Shown here piece after piece: positions 23,276 through 32,343 of a DNA stretch of 64,000 nt. This stretch comes from Piezodorus guildinii (Eukaryota > Arthropoda > Insecta > Hemiptera > Pentatomidae): positions 1-64,000 of the forward strand of contig JAJSOM010000008.1 in assembly GCA_023052935.1 (NCBI GenBank), written 5' to 3'. Within the stretch, counting starts at the first letter, position 1, and every line of letters starts with the position of its first letter. The position numbers and the translations under genes are program-made. The notes beneath the pieces were generated by a model. That model ran no database searches and was not told the DNA's origin. It saw only the letters and a list, made by a program, of their open reading frames with translations.

Positions 23276-23918
23276 AGGATCATTACTCATCACCTTAAAA
23301 GTGAAAACATTGGTTAAGAAATTCTCGAAAATTAATAAAAAATGAGAATTTAGCGAGTTAAAAGTCTAAAAAAACAAAAAAAAAAACAAGAGACTCACCT
23401 TTCATTATTTTTCATAAATAGCTTAGCCACATCACGAATTGCTGTAAAAATGTCGATTTTGAAAACAAATCCTTTATTTTTATAAGAATCTTCCAAAATA
23501 TCAAGAGCTCGTTATTCGAAAAGTTTATACGGATATATCTCAAAAAGGACTTAGTGAAAAAATATGAAACTAACACAGGTCACACATCTATACGATGTTT
23601 ACAAGTCACATGAAGTTGTTGACTGAGACCGAGCTGGTTCCATACGTCATAAATTATCTTCGCTGTTAAAAAACGTTTTCTTAAAGAATTATTAATTCCT
23701 ATAATTTCGCATATTTCAGAACCAAACAGAAGCCAAAATTGTGATAAGAGTACTGTGTACAGTTTTGATTCTTACAATATATTACCTAAGTAGAAAATTG
23801 TTTAAAAAGTTGACGTAAATTTAAATCAACTGAAACGTATATAACAAGGGAGGTTGGAAAGGAGTCTCAAGCTTATTTTTTTCTCATTGTGGGTGTAATT
23901 AGTTGACTGTTGAGAATT

Positions 23919-24188
23919 ACTGGAAGGAATTAGTCCGGGCGGCGGTCATTAAATGAAACAACTAAATAGTTTCAACTATTTATTGTTTGCCAACGTTTCG
24001 ACTCCCTTTGTGGGTCATCATCAGGGCGCATGGTGGGAGAATGGAAACTCTATTCTCAGTTTCCATTCTCCCACCATGCGCCCTGATGATGACCCACAAA
24101 GGGGGTCTAAACGTTGGCAAACAATAAATAGTTGAAACTATTTAATTGTTTCATTTAATGACCGCCACCCGGACTAATTCCTTCCAGT
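23919..24188. repeat. Foldback element 2: ~131 bp arms, 8-base spacer
   Basis: The arms at 23919-24049 and 24058-24188 are almost exact reverse complements around CTATTCTC. Outer ends are ACTGGAAGGAATTAGTCCGG. The middle of each arm has CCAACGTTTCGACTCCC or its complement, the same block as foldback 1. The outer 70 bases recur once more, as a single copy, at 38811-38887, so the outer sequence belongs to a dispersed repeat. A transcript would form a near-perfect 131 bp hairpin. Confidence 0.9.
23987..24030 (-). ncRNA. Hammerhead-like motif in foldback 2, minus-strand arm
   Basis: Minus strand: GCC, CTGATGA, T, GACCC, a loop, GGAGTC, GAAA, CGTTGGC. Both core segments (CTGATGA and GAAA) are intact and stem I GCC/GGC can form. 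Stem II has one C-A mismatch. The plus-strand arm at 24080-24118 has a perfect stem II (GACCC/GGGTC) but TAAA in place of GAAA, so each arm has one different defect. Confidence 0.45.
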
Positions 24189-24617
24189 TATTTTTTTCTC
24201 GTATAGTCTTATCGTTGCTCTACTTGTAGAATTTTCGATCGTGTAAGTATTGTCCTATTAATATAAATTTTCAAAGAGGGTCTTTCACCAAGTACAGAAA
24301 TATTAAAAAAAGGATATCGTAAAAGCGAACAATAAAAAATGATTTAACTTATGATAGATTATACCTCTATATAATAAGTAATTTAGGATAAAATTTTGTG
24401 TTTGAGACTCGGTTCTTTTTCGAAATATAATACATTACACGTTACTGCCTTGGAAGTGTTGCTCCGATCTTATCAACCTGCTTGATGCCAAACCAAATTA
24501 ATAACACTTGAACCAGCTGGGTATCAGTCATTAAAATTTATCCTACGTGCTTATTTTATAGAGGTATAATCGGTACGAGTTACATCATTTTTCACTTAGT
24601 CTCTTTTGGGATATTTA
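24189..24617. other. AT-rich sequence, no gene seen
   Basis: No coding frame or recognised repeat. Confidence 0.5.
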
Positions 24618-24690
24618 ACTATATATAGCTATGTTTTTGACAGGCTGCTTTTCTAAGGCAGCGGTACCTTCAAAAACTAGCTTACTTTAT
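24618..24690 (+). repeat. Family W repeat, copy 1
   Basis: TAGCTATGTTTTTGAC, GCTGCTTTTCT and GGTACCTTCAAAAA match 58541-58620 in the same orientation. Class unknown. Confidence 0.45.
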
Positions 24691-24954
24691 ATATTTAATC
24701 TGTATATAAATTATATTTAATGATACCATTAGATCTCCTTTCCAAAGGTATGGTGTTTACCAATCCAATAGGTGTCATGCAGGGTAAGATTAAATTAGAC
24801 ATGTTTTGCAAACTGACATTATTTTTTAAAACAACTTAATACATATACAATATAATTAAACTATGCCTGAGAATACTGAGATACATTATAGTTATACAAT
24901 ATTACAATAAACGCAAATACCTTTAAAACACTTTGTCGGCTAGCGAAGTTGGAA

Positions 24955-25179
24955 TCATCTTAGGCGCCCATTCCCTGCTTCATCCTCCAGCTGCTCTCTC
25001 TCTGACCCCCAGACGGACCTCGCTTCTTCTTGAGGATGGAACTCAGCTCTCCTCTTGCTGGAATAAGACCCCCTCTTCTTGAGGATAGAACTAGACGGTA
25101 TCTTTCGAATCTTCTCGACATCGGCGTCACCTCGGGCAGGGCTGATCTGGGAAGTGCCCCAAGCCGGGGGTCCTTTGTC
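24955..25179 (-). CDS. Candidate exon in a GC-rich island, identity unknown
   Basis: On the minus strand a 74-codon frame runs from after a TAG to TGA at 24957-24955. It reads as a basic and then acidic protein (VEKIRKIPSSSILKKRGSYS, then SSKRRAEFHPQEEARSV). The island (about 24945-25245) is far richer in G and C than its flanks. It contains a degenerate internal duplication of about 55 bases, whose shared part is CCATCCTCAAGAAGAAGCG or CTATCCTCAAGAAGAGG. A second minus frame and a plus frame (25030-25239) are also open here, so GC content alone could explain them. CTTCCTAG just upstream could be an acceptor. The product is not recognised. The island is 0.5 kb from the Motif 1 promoter, which could be bidirectional. 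Confidence 0.3.
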   Translation of the reverse strand, partial: DKGPPAWGTSQISPARGDADVEKIRKIPSSSILKKRGSYSSKRRAEFHPQEEARSVWGSEREQLEDEAGNGRLR

Positions 25180-25340
25180 CTAGTGTCTAGGAAGTTTCCC
25201 GAGGTACGTATTGCTTGGGGACCCCATGGGGGTACGTAAACACCTTTTGATGTTTTGCTGACAACGGTTCGTTATCTTTAATTGTTTAAATTTAAAATTA
25301 TTTAATGATGAACTCCCCTCAGTATCCTAAATACAATACA

Positions 25341-25366
25341 ATATATATATATATATATATATATAT
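25341..25366. repeat. (TA)n microsatellite
   Basis: About 26 bases of alternating AT. Confidence 0.95.
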
Positions 25367-25761
25367 TACTGAACTTATATTAACTGAATATATATTACTG
25401 GAGATAGTTCAACTTCAAAAATTTATATTCGAAAGATGATAAATGCTTACACAAATATTTATATATAGAAAAATAATATAAATGAATAAAGAAATGAGGT
25501 GTTCAGTAATAAAAAGTAGTTAATCCTAAAGGTTGTCCGGTTTTAACGAAGGAAGTGATTGCTGTCCAGAAAGCTTTAATAGCCAAGCGGCTATCAAAAA
25601 AAGAAGTTCAAAAGACAAAGAACTGCCAATGATATATGTGGGCAAAGGAATTCAAAAAGAAATAACAAAATAAAATTACATAAACATAAAAAGGAGTTGA
25701 ACAGATTCGTATTTAACATAGTATATTTATGTATGTAGAATTCACGAATTTTTTTTTAACA

Positions 25762-25772
25762 CGGTCACACTG
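25762..25772 (+). promoter_or_regulatory. Insect core-promoter Motif 1 (Ohler 1)
   Basis: CGGTCACACTG is an exact fit to YGGTCACACTR, a TATA-less core-promoter element of housekeeping genes known from flies and other insects. It lies 241 bases upstream of an ATG that opens a short frame ending at a splice-donor-like site. The intervening sequence is less repetitive than the rest of the window. Chance occurrence in 64 kb on two strands is possible but not common. Confidence 0.5.
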
Positions 25773-26012
25773 GTACCGATTTTCAATGTTTGCTCTGTGA
25801 GGAGACGCCTAAATTTATGCCGTGATTCATCGCTTATTGCCTGTTTAGACTCGTAAACGAGTTGTTACGTTTAGTTTGTCGAATCTGGTGAGCAATTAGT
25901 GTAACTTTTTACATCCTAACCTTAGATTTCAACAAGTCATTACAACTCGAAAAGCAGTTAAAATATTTTGTTTTTTTAATGTGTAACCTCATAAATAAAA
26001 GATTATTTGGAT

Positions 26013-26073
26013 ATGGAAATAAATCCCGGGGTATGCGTCGCCCGAGAAGAAGAAAGCCTAGTGCGGGCCACCG
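26013..26073 (+). CDS. Possible first coding exon of a host gene
   Basis: ATG at 26013 opens 20 codons (MEINPGVCVARE, then EESLVRAT) ending ACCG|GTAAAT, a plausible 5' splice site. In-frame stops follow inside the presumed intron. The likely 5' UTR is about 25775-26012. Composition is coding-like, with GC-rich codons in AT-rich flanks. The G-VCVAR-x-RAT pattern loosely resembles the start of a Tudor-type domain (G.xCvAR...wyRA), but 20 residues are too few to assign a family. If the gene is real, its intron contains the whole errantivirus downstream. No following exon was identified. Confidence 0.35.
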
Positions 26074-26249
26074 GTAAATAAACAAGATGAATGTTACAAA
26101 AAAACTTCTGTTTTACTTTCATGTTTTAGCTATGAATTTTTTTGTTATAATCTTCTAATAAACTTAATGTTCCAATCAATGTATACGAGAATTAAAAACA
26201 CTATATTAAAAAAACAATTAATGCTAGAATGATTGAGATGAATATAATA

Positions 26250-26440
26250 AAAGCGAAGTCTTCTTCTTCTTCTTTATTTTTGTCCGAGTGCCTTTCAGAG
26301 TAGAGACAGTCCAACCCAGGATCTCCATCTCCAGAGTCTTCATCTCCTACAATGTCTTTTCCTCTTGATTGCCACAACTTGGAAATGTAGCCTAGGCCAT
26401 CCTCTCGGTCTAGTGCCTACTAGTTTTGCCTCCATAAATA
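26250..26440 (-). mobile_element. 3' end of an RTE-like LINE
   Basis: The minus strand shows a decayed ORF2 C-terminus: a KLVGTRPRGWPRLH segment (a G.RPRGRPR-type motif), then RWRSWVGLSLL before stops. The 3' end is AAAATAAAGAAGAAGAAG, an AAG-repeat tail. Short microsatellite tails are typical of RTE-clade LINEs. Only about 190 bases remain. It could belong to the LINE at 5690-8330, whose own 3' end is missing. Confidence 0.5.
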
Positions 26441-26770
26441 AAACGAATTCTATAACTTTTAATTATTTTCCTTAAAATTATAATGTAAAAATGTAATAGA
26501 ATCAACTGTTTCCTTTAGATCATTAAATGTACTTCGAAGTAGGTTGATAATCAGAATTTTGGAGGATAACGGTACTGAATTAAATCTCTTCTCCCCTTAG
26601 GTTGTGCCATATAATTATTAGATAATAAATTATCACTAAATAAGGCCAATTTATGTTAATTGTTCTTTATTCTTAGAGGGCGAAATGTCCCAGAATACAA
26701 ATCCTTTTAATTTCATTTTAAAAAAACGTTACACAATAAAAACCATAGTGTCATAAAAACCATATCCATA

Positions 26771-27056
26771 AGTCACGCCACCATGAGGCCATAGTGCACC
26801 TGCAGATCACACCATATTCCTTGAATCTTATTCAGCAGTCCTATTAACCTTTATATACCCTGTCCCTTCTCCCAGGGAACACTCTCTTCAAGTCCTCGCA
26901 GTAATTACGGTACGTAATCTATGTCAGATCTAGTATAGCCATATTGTTATTATCAAGATTGTCATTATTGTCTTTTAAAGTGTTATTATCGATATTTTGT
27001 AACTTTTGAATAAATAAAATTTTTTTTTTTACAATAACGAGTACGAACACCAAAAT
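26771..27056 (+). repeat. 5' LTR of the errantivirus
   Basis: Starts AGTCACGCC and ends ACACCAAAAT, one base before the primer site. It differs from the 3' LTR (33909-34195) only in the T-rich run near 27020-27031. A TATATA box at 26852-26857 can serve as promoter. Overlapping AATAAA signals lie at 27009-27018. The bases just outside the pair, CATA on the left and TATA on the right, are compatible with a 4-bp duplication carrying one change. Confidence 0.95.
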
Positions 27057-27074
27057 TGGCGCCCGAACAGGGAC
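27057..27074 (+). promoter_or_regulatory. Primer binding site, tRNA-Lys
   Basis: TGGCGCCCGAACAGGGAC, 18 bases, complements the 3' end of animal tRNA-Lys(UUU), CCA included. It starts immediately after the 5' LTR. Gypsy-group errantiviruses use tRNA-Lys, while several other insect groups use tRNA-Ser. Confidence 0.93.
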
Positions 27075-27386
27075 TGCATATTTTTATCGCAGTTTTAAGA
27101 ACCGAGTTTCCGCAGATCCGAACTTTTTCCGCAAATCCAGAATTAGGACTACCGCCTAGGATTCCTCACCTGTGAAGACTCAAGATTTTGGCTTACCTAC
27201 CGAGGACTACCAACTTCGAGATCTTCAGATTCTGGACGAGTTCACTCACCCCGAGCATCTCGCAACGCAGGCAAAGTCTCTTATCTGCACTCAACCTTGG
27301 CCGGACTTCACTGTCGTCAGGTATCCAGCTCAAGGACAGATCTTCACACCCCGTCGAAGATTATTTTGACAGCGTACTCAATTTTT

Positions 27387-27392
27387 GTAAGT
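27387..27392 (+). promoter_or_regulatory. Candidate 5' splice site for the env mRNA
   Basis: GTAAGT, an optimal donor, lies in the leader about 30 bases before the first gag ATG. Errantiviral Env is made from a singly spliced mRNA whose donor is in the leader. A fitting acceptor is the ...AGTCAG at about 32244, just before the Env ATG at 32249. The pairing is inferred. Confidence 0.45.
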
Positions 27393-27417
27393 TAATTTCC
27401 TTTACTATTGTAATTTT

Positions 27418-28492
27418 ATGTCTGATGATTATTTAAATTCTTTAATCCTGCGAGTAAATAATTTAATATTAACTACAAATATGGCAAGCTTTCAAATTAA
27501 ATCGGCAGACTACGATCATATCCCTAATTTTAATGGAAATCCACACAATCTGTTAAAATTCGTGACAGTTTGTAGACAAGTTTACCAAATCGTGTGTAAA
27601 CCGGACAACTCGTTTAAGGAACTAAACGAACAAAGATTATTAAGTAAACTTTTAGCAAAACTTACGGATGAAGCTGATTATATAAATACAACGTGCGAAT
27701 TTAGTCGTGTTGAAGAATTACTAAATTATCTCGAAAGAACCTTCAGAGACAGCCGCTCAATTGAACAATTATCGCATGAATTATTTAATAACAAAATACA
27801 TCATAAGGAACACCCTCTTGATTTCCTTCAAAGAATTGATAAGATCCGCACTTTAATAATTTCTAAACATCGGATAGAAAACACACCAAATAGAGAAACA
27901 ATTATTAGCGCATTAGAGAAAAGTATTCTTTATTTTTTTTACACTAACATGCCCCTTCACATAAGAACATATCTTATGACTAAAGCAGAAAAGTTAAGAA
28001 CATTAGATGATTTGAGAAATTTAATTCAGAATGAGAACCATCTACTCTTCGATGACCTCATAAATTCGGGAAATATGAGAAGACCCGGAGAACATGATTA
28101 CAAAAGAGGCTTCGACCATAAGAAAAAGTTCGACAAAAAACATCACAAACGATTTAATAATTGGCAAAATCCCAATAACCCGTATAACCCACATAATCAA
28201 AGACAAGAGCATCAATATCGACAACAAGAACCTCCACAAGACTACCGGCAGAATAATAATAATAATAATTATTAATAATAATAATTATAATAATAATAAG
28301 AAAGATGAAAATCCAACTGTATCCATGAGAACAGTTAGCGCATTCGGGAATAAACCGAAACAGCCTAATTTCCAAATTCAGCAAGAAGACCCGAAAGACC
28401 AAGAAATCAGAGAATTAAGAGAGAAATTAGAAAAATTAGATCCAAATAATTCTTTTTTAGAGAAAGGCCCGCCAGACAATCAAAACACATAA
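27418..28492 (+). pseudogene. gag: gag, capsid-type protein, with a frame break in an Asn tract
   Basis: A first frame runs from ATG 27418 (or the stronger-looking ATG 27481, MASFQIKSADYDHIP) to a stop at 28273-28275. It carries a capsid-like helical region (LLKFVTVCRQVYQIV, a YLERTFRDSRSIEQLSHELF segment, LDFLQRIDKIRTL), then a K/R/H/N/Q-rich tail without the CCHC zinc knuckle. The absence of a knuckle is usual for errantiviruses. The frame breaks within (AAT)n/(TAA)n at about 28252-28300. The rest of Gag (SMRTVSAFGNKPKQPN, then a KDQEIRELREKLEKL coiled-coil piece) continues in another frame to TAA at 28490-28492. The break sits in a microsatellite, so slippage or assembly error is as likely as real decay. 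The slip site to pol is in this second frame. Confidence 0.85.
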
Positions 28493-31400
28493 AAGAAGAG
28501 AATAAAAGCCAACTGCCTTATGTTAAAGACCACGCGAATCGTAAATGGCTTATTGATACCGGATCTTGGAAGAATTATATAAGACCAGACATTGTACCAC
28601 CAGATGTTGAAAGAGAAAAAGAAAATTTTACAATAAAAACAGCAACCGGAGAAGAACTTGGCACGGAATCTATTTCAGTTTATTGCAGAAATAATTTTCT
28701 TAAAAACCCCGAAAAAATAAAATTTTATCTATTTAATTTCAGTCCCAATTACGAAATACTACTAGGAAATGAGACAATGAGGGAAATGAAATTTAATATC
28801 GATTTCGAAACCAACAAAATAAAAACTCGCTATACAGAGTTTGATTTTATTATGGAAGACGAAGTTTTAAAATTAGTTTTGAAAGAAGGCGAAAATCAGA
28901 TAAAAGTAGAACAAAATAAAAATCTATATTTTATTGACTATGAAGATGATAAGATTAAAATTAAACCTGGCATCTATGATCAAAATATAATAATCGACAG
29001 TAAAGTTAACGAAACCATATATTTACCTTTATACTATTTGCAAAAAGAAGAAGTAGAATTAACAGATTCTAATAAAAAAGGAAACCATGAAATAATAAAA
29101 CAAATCCCCCAACTAATCAGAACCGACCATATACCTCCTCAAGAAAAATCAAATTTAATTAAATTATTATCGAAATATCCATCAGTATTTAAGACTGAAA
29201 ATGATCCCCTTTCAGCCACTGATTTATTGGAGCATAAGATTAAAACAAAAACCGAAGACCCGATATATTCGAAAAATTACAGATATCCCCACCAATTCAA
29301 AGAAAATATTAAGGAAGAAATTAAAAAGATGTTAGAATCCAAAATAATAAGACCCAGCAATTCCCCTTACAATTCTCCCGTTTGGATTGTCCCGAAAAAG
29401 CCAGACGCATCAGGAAAAAGAAAAATACGAATGGTGATTGATTACAGGAAATTAAATCGAGAAACAACCCCGGATAAATTCCCCATTCCTAATATTGAAG
29501 ACCTTTTAGGCAAATTAGGAAAAGCGACGATATTTACAGCAATGGACCTTTGCTCAGGCTTCCATCAAATAAAAGTCGAAGAAAGTTCTATCCCAAAAAC
29601 AGCATTTTCTACAGATCAAGGCCACTTTGAATTCCTTCGCATGCCATTTGGACTCAGTAATGCCCCAGCAACGTTTCAAAGAGCCATGAATATCATTTTT
29701 TCAGATTCTATTAACGTTTTAGTCTATATGGACGATATTATAATTTTTTCTGAAAATTACAAAGATCATTGGAAACATTTAGAAGAAACTCTTAAAAAGT
29801 TAGAAAAACATAACTTAAAGATTCAGCTCGATAAGACAGAATTTTGCAAGAAAGAATTGTTATTCCTCGGACATATTATCAGCGAACGCGGCATAGAACC
29901 TAATCCAGAAAAGATAAAAGCAGTAAAAGATTTTAAACTCCCTAAAAATGAAAAAGAAATTAAAAGCTTTTTAGGATTAACTGGTTTCTATAGGAAAATG
30001 ATACCAAATTACGCAAAGATAGCTTCCCCATTAACGAGATGTCTTCGAAAAGATCAAAAAGAAATCAAACCAGAGTTATATGAAAACGCTTTTGAGAAAT
30101 TGAAACAACTTGTATGTAGTAGCCCCATTTTGCAAATCCCAGATTTCAATCAGGACTTTTTCTTAACAACTGACGCAAGTAATTTCGCCATTGGTGCAGT
30201 ATTAGCACAGAAGAAAGATGGAAAAGAACTCCCTGTATGTTTTGCATCCAGAACACTTAATAAAGCAGAACAAAATTACTCAACAACGGAAAAGGAATGT
30301 TTAGCCATTATTTGGGCTTGCAATCATTTTCGACCCTACTTATACGGTAGAAAATTTTTCATATATTCAGATCACAAACCTTTAGAATATTTAAGAACGT
30401 GTAAAACACAGAACGCCAGATTAATTAGATGGAAATTATTGTTAGAAGATTTCGAATATGACATAAAATACATTGAAGGAAAGGCTAATAAAGTCGCCGA
30501 TCATTTATCCCGTTACCCTATTGAAGAAAGGAAATTAAAAGAACCAGAATTTGATATTTTTCATACAGAAAATTCTCCTAATAACTATTCACAAGAAATC
30601 GTAGATTTATTACAAGAAATGGGAATAGAAGAAACCCAAGAAGAAGCTAACAATGAAAACTTAGAAGGAATTAATAATGATGAAAACATAGAAGAAAATA
30701 ATAATGGTGAACACCAAGAAATAATTCAAGATGATATATCTTCTTTAGCAACGCAGCACTCCACAGAATCCTCCGATAACAGAATCTTAATAGTTGATGA
30801 TAAATCTAGACCAGTAAATGTTGAGAAAAATCAAATAATAATAAAAAAGGGACACGCGAAAATTCAACGCGAAACAATATTCAATAATAAGCAAAGAACA
30901 ACAATTGAATTTACTTGGCCTTATCATGAAAAAGATTTTGAAATAGAAGAAAAACTTTTAGAAATCTTAAGACCAAATATAACTTACGCCATATACTGCT
31001 CACCCATATCAGATTCTATAGAAAGTGAAAATAATTGGTATAATGCATTATTTAATAAAGTTGCATCACTCATTAGAGAAAAATTTCCCACAAATAGAAT
31101 TAAAAGATATTATAAACTATTGCCAGATGTAAAGAACACGGAAGACCAGAAATTACTTATCCTTGATTATCATATCGCCAAGACATGCCACAGAGGTATA
31201 AATGAAACATATTTAGTTTTGAAAACCAAATTTTATTGGCCCAATATGAAAGATCATATCACAGAAATTATAAACAAATGTGACACATGTGGAAAAGGCA
31301 AATACGATAGAAGACCTATAAAACAAAAATTTAAAATTACTCCCACACCTGAGAAACCCTTTACAGATTTAATGATTGATACCTTACACATGAGTAATTA

Positions 31401-32343
31401 TTACATTTATTTAATAGTAGATACTTTTTCCAAAAGAATATTTTCTTATTACGCAACGAGTTATAATGCCATAGAAAGCATGAAAGTATTGAAAAAATAT
31501 TTAGCATATTTTCCAAAACCCCAAAAAATATCATGTGACAACGGAAGAGAATTCGACAATAACTTGTTTAAAGATTTTCTAAACTACTTAAATATTGAAT
31601 TACATTATACTACCCCCAATCACCCTAACTCTCTTGGATTGCTTAATCGAGCAAGCTCTTCGTTATTAGAAATTTTAAGACTTATAAACATAGAAAACAA
31701 AGATGATAAAGAGGAAGATAAGTTAGAGGAAGCAACGACAGCATATAATAATTCCCTTAATCAAGATCTTAAAATTAACCCTAACGAAATAACTTTCGGT
31801 ATCACTAATGAAACTTATAATGAATCCCCGGAAATAAAAGAATATCTTGTTCATGAGTACCATCGGAAAATGAAGCAGCTTTTCGAAATAACTAAGAAAG
31901 GTATAGAACAAAATAAAGAGAGAAAAATAGGCAAGTTAAATGAAAATAGAGAAGACATAGAAATCCCGGAAGATGTGTATATAAAGAGACAACAGAAAAA
32001 GAAAATAGATCCTAAATACGAAAAAGGAAAGTATGTTGATAAAAGATTTCAAAATAGAAATAAAGGTAGAAAGAAAAAACTCCACCCTGATCAAGTCAAA
32101 CGACCGAAAAAGGTCACTAAGAAAAAGAAATCAAATAATAATAATAATAAACCTAGTACAAGTCAAAAAAACCCAGAAATAACTGATGAAGATATTGAGA
32201 ATGTCATAAAAGAAATAGAAACGTCTAATGTTACAGGAGTCAGCCAAGATGACTTTGAGTTCGACGACGAATTGTTTCAAGTATCTTCTGATCGCAGCGC
32301 TTACGGTTCAGATACAGACCCTGCTAATACAAGATTTATCTGA
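28450..32343 (+). CDS. pol: pol: protease, RT, RNase H, integrase
   Basis: The open frame starts without its own ATG inside the gag overlap, and the first internal ATG (28777) is not needed. Protease: WLIDTG, with DTG at 28555-28563. Counting residues from 28777: RT has FTAMDL (Asp257) and YMDD at 317-320, and RNase H has TTDASN (Asp466). Integrase has a His/Cys finger (H799, H805, C835, C838), first Asp in LMIDTLHM (868) and second in SCDNGREF (921). At 957, where D,D35E integrases have Glu, the residue is Asn (LLNR, where the family has a GxxER-type motif). The C-terminus is Lys-rich, with an N run. The stop is at 32341. The frame is unbroken for about 1,300 codons, which fits a young copy. 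The missing Glu should disable strand transfer. Confidence 0.93.
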   Translation, partial: FFFRERPARQSKHIKEENKSQLPYVKDHANRKWLIDTGSWKNYIRPDIVPPDVEREKENFTIKTATGEELGTESISVYCRNNFLKNPEKIKFYLFNFSPNYEILLGNETMREMKFNIDFETNKIKTRYTEFDFIMEDEVLKLVLKEGENQIKVEQNKNLYFIDYEDDKIKIKPGIYDQNIIIDSKVNETIYLPLYYLQKEEVELTDSNKKGNHEIIKQIPQLIRTDHIPPQEKSNLIKLLSKYPSVFKTENDPLSATDLLEHKIKTKTEDPIYSKNYRYPHQFKENIKEEIKKMLESKIIRPSNSPYNSPVWIVPKKPDASGKRKIRMVIDYRKLNRETTPDKFPIPNIEDLLGKLGKATIFTAMDLCSGFHQIKVEESSIPKTAFSTDQGHFEFLRMPFGLSNAPATFQRAMNIIFSDSINVLVYMDDIIIFSENYKDHWKHLEETLKKLEKHNLKIQLDKTEFCKKELLFLGHIISERGIEPNPEKIKAVKDFKLPKNEKEIKSFLGLTGFYRKMIPNYAKIASPLTRCLRKDQKEIKPELYENAFEKLKQLVCSSPILQIPDFNQDFFLTTDASNFAIGAVLAQKKDGKELPVCFASRTLNKAEQNYSTTEKECLAIIWACNHFRPYLYGRKFFIYSDHKPLEYLRTCKTQNARLIRWKLLLEDFEYDIKYIEGKANKVADHLSRYPIEERKLKEPEFDIFHTENSPNNYSQEIVDLLQEMGIEETQEEANNENLEGINNDENIEENNNGEHQEIIQDDISSLATQHSTESSDNRILIVDDKSRPVNVEKNQIIIKKGHAKIQRETIFNNKQRTTIEFTWPYHEKDFEIEEKLLEILRPNITYAIYCSPISDSIESENNWYNALFNKVASLIREKFPTNRIKRYYKLLPDVKNTEDQKLLILDYHIAKTCHRGINETYLVLKTKFYWPNMKDHITEIINKCDTCGKGKYDRRPIKQKFKITPTPEKPFTDLMIDTLHMSNYYIYLIVDTFSKRIFSYYATSYNAIESMKVLKKYLAYFPKPQKISCDNGREFDNNLFKDFLNYLNIELHYTTPNHPNSLGLLNRASSSLLEILRLINIENKDDKEEDKLEEATTAYNNSLNQDLKINPNEITFGITNETYNESPEIKEYLVHEYHRKMKQLFEITKKGIEQNKERKIGKLNENREDIEIPEDVYIKRQQKKKIDPKYEKGKYVDKRFQNRNKGRKKKLHPDQVKRPKKVTKKKKSNNNNNKPSTSQKNPEITDEDIENVIKEIETSNVTGVSQDDFEFDDELFQVSSDRSAYGSDTDPANTRFI
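28453..28459 (+). promoter_or_regulatory. -1 ribosomal frameshift site T TTT TTA
   Basis: In the distal gag frame the codons are TCT TTT TTA GAG, giving the canonical slippery heptamer T TTT TTA. A -1 slip enters the pol frame, which is open from 28450, and the gag stop is only 31 bases further on. The downstream GAGAAAGGCCCGCC is GC-rich for this element and might pair into a stimulatory stem. Insect errantiviruses join gag to pol by -1 frameshifting, so position and direction both fit. Confidence 0.8.

Noticed and set aside
27172..27436. Two overlapping frames between the 5' LTR and gag
   Set aside because: They lie in the untranslated leader of the errantivirus, overlap each other in different frames and match no known accessory protein. 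More likely leader sequence.
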